From contig CM066993.1 of the NCBI GenBank assembly GCA_033977485.1, forward strand, positions 67,310,864-67,374,863: DNA of 64,000 nt, written 5' to 3'. Source of the stretch: Hydrangea macrophylla. Taxonomy: Eukaryota; Streptophyta; Magnoliopsida; Cornales; Hydrangeaceae. The position numbers and the translations under genes are program-made. Under the pieces are notes generated by a model. The model was not told where the DNA came from. It did not search any database and was given only the letters and a program-made list of their open reading frames with translations. This document shows, piece by piece, positions 63,867-64,000 of this stretch (position 1 is the stretch's first letter; each line of letters opens with the position of its first letter).

Positions 63867-64000
63867 AAGGTGTCACGAAGGATTCGACGTTACAAGACAG
63901 TTAACTTGGTGGGGGATGACGCAAAAGCAGTTTTGCTGTTCATTCTGTTTAAAATGTAAACTGCCAAGGGATACGTGTTGATCATTAAAGAATAACTGAA

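Overview
The window is plant nuclear DNA, most likely from a eudicot with a repeat-rich genome. It is AT-rich. The only two genes that look intact encode ASR (abscisic-acid, stress and ripening) proteins, each with one GT-AG intron, and nearly everything else is transposable-element sequence in various states of decay. I cannot name the species from the sequence.

The backbone is a tandem segmental duplication around the ASR genes. Unit 1 (about 60-15,700) carries ASR copy 1 at 13,107-15,047. Unit 2 (about 46,980-52,750) carries ASR copy 2 at 49,640-50,492. Matching blocks in the same order link the two units: 1,280/47,010, 6,690/48,040, 11,470/49,180, the promoter and gene, and 15,660/52,680. 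Blocks at 54,640 and 63,777 match positions 90 and 902 of unit 1, so a third unit seems to start before the right edge.

Layout: 1,880-6,540 holds two tandem-repeat arrays, the second split by a solo LTR (3,698-6,036). 7,013-12,211 is a series of DNA transposons, including hAT MITEs, two long-TIR MULE-like elements (one with an ORF) and two Stowaway MITEs. 13,107-15,047 is ASR copy 1. 16,587-17,046 is a Copia gag/protease relic. 17,545-25,398 is a hAT-type element with a perfect 8-bp target duplication, split by a 7-kb minus-strand LINE. 25,880-28,199 and 29,273-31,789 are solo LTRs, the second inside a dead Copia RNase H gene. 33,940-45,250 is a direct duplication of about 5 kb whose arms share one defective hAT transposon at the same site. 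49,640-50,492 is ASR copy 2. 51,349-52,662 is a Copia-type solo LTR. 54,337-54,623 is a tRNA-derived SINE. 55,083-57,974 is a fourth long solo LTR. 58,492-60,248 is a Pack-MULE-like element with a lactate dehydrogenase fragment. The rest is MITEs, CACTA ends and simple repeats.

The most unusual signal is a shared architecture in the four long solo LTRs (TGTAA/TGTCA...TGACA ends, 5-bp target duplications). Each carries a tandem array in which short self-complementary motifs occur in pairs 15-23 bp apart. The motif differs in each LTR: CAGTCGACTG, GGATCGATCC, AATCGATCGA-type and TCGCGCGA. Two of these arrays, with unrelated motifs, have the same 73-bp period. A non-LTR array (1,880-2,760) pairs the palindrome GGTGAAATTTCACC in the same way. 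The genes do not form a pathway. The window records tandem ASR duplication followed by heavy nested insertion, and many target-site duplications and empty paralogous sites allow the order of events to be read.
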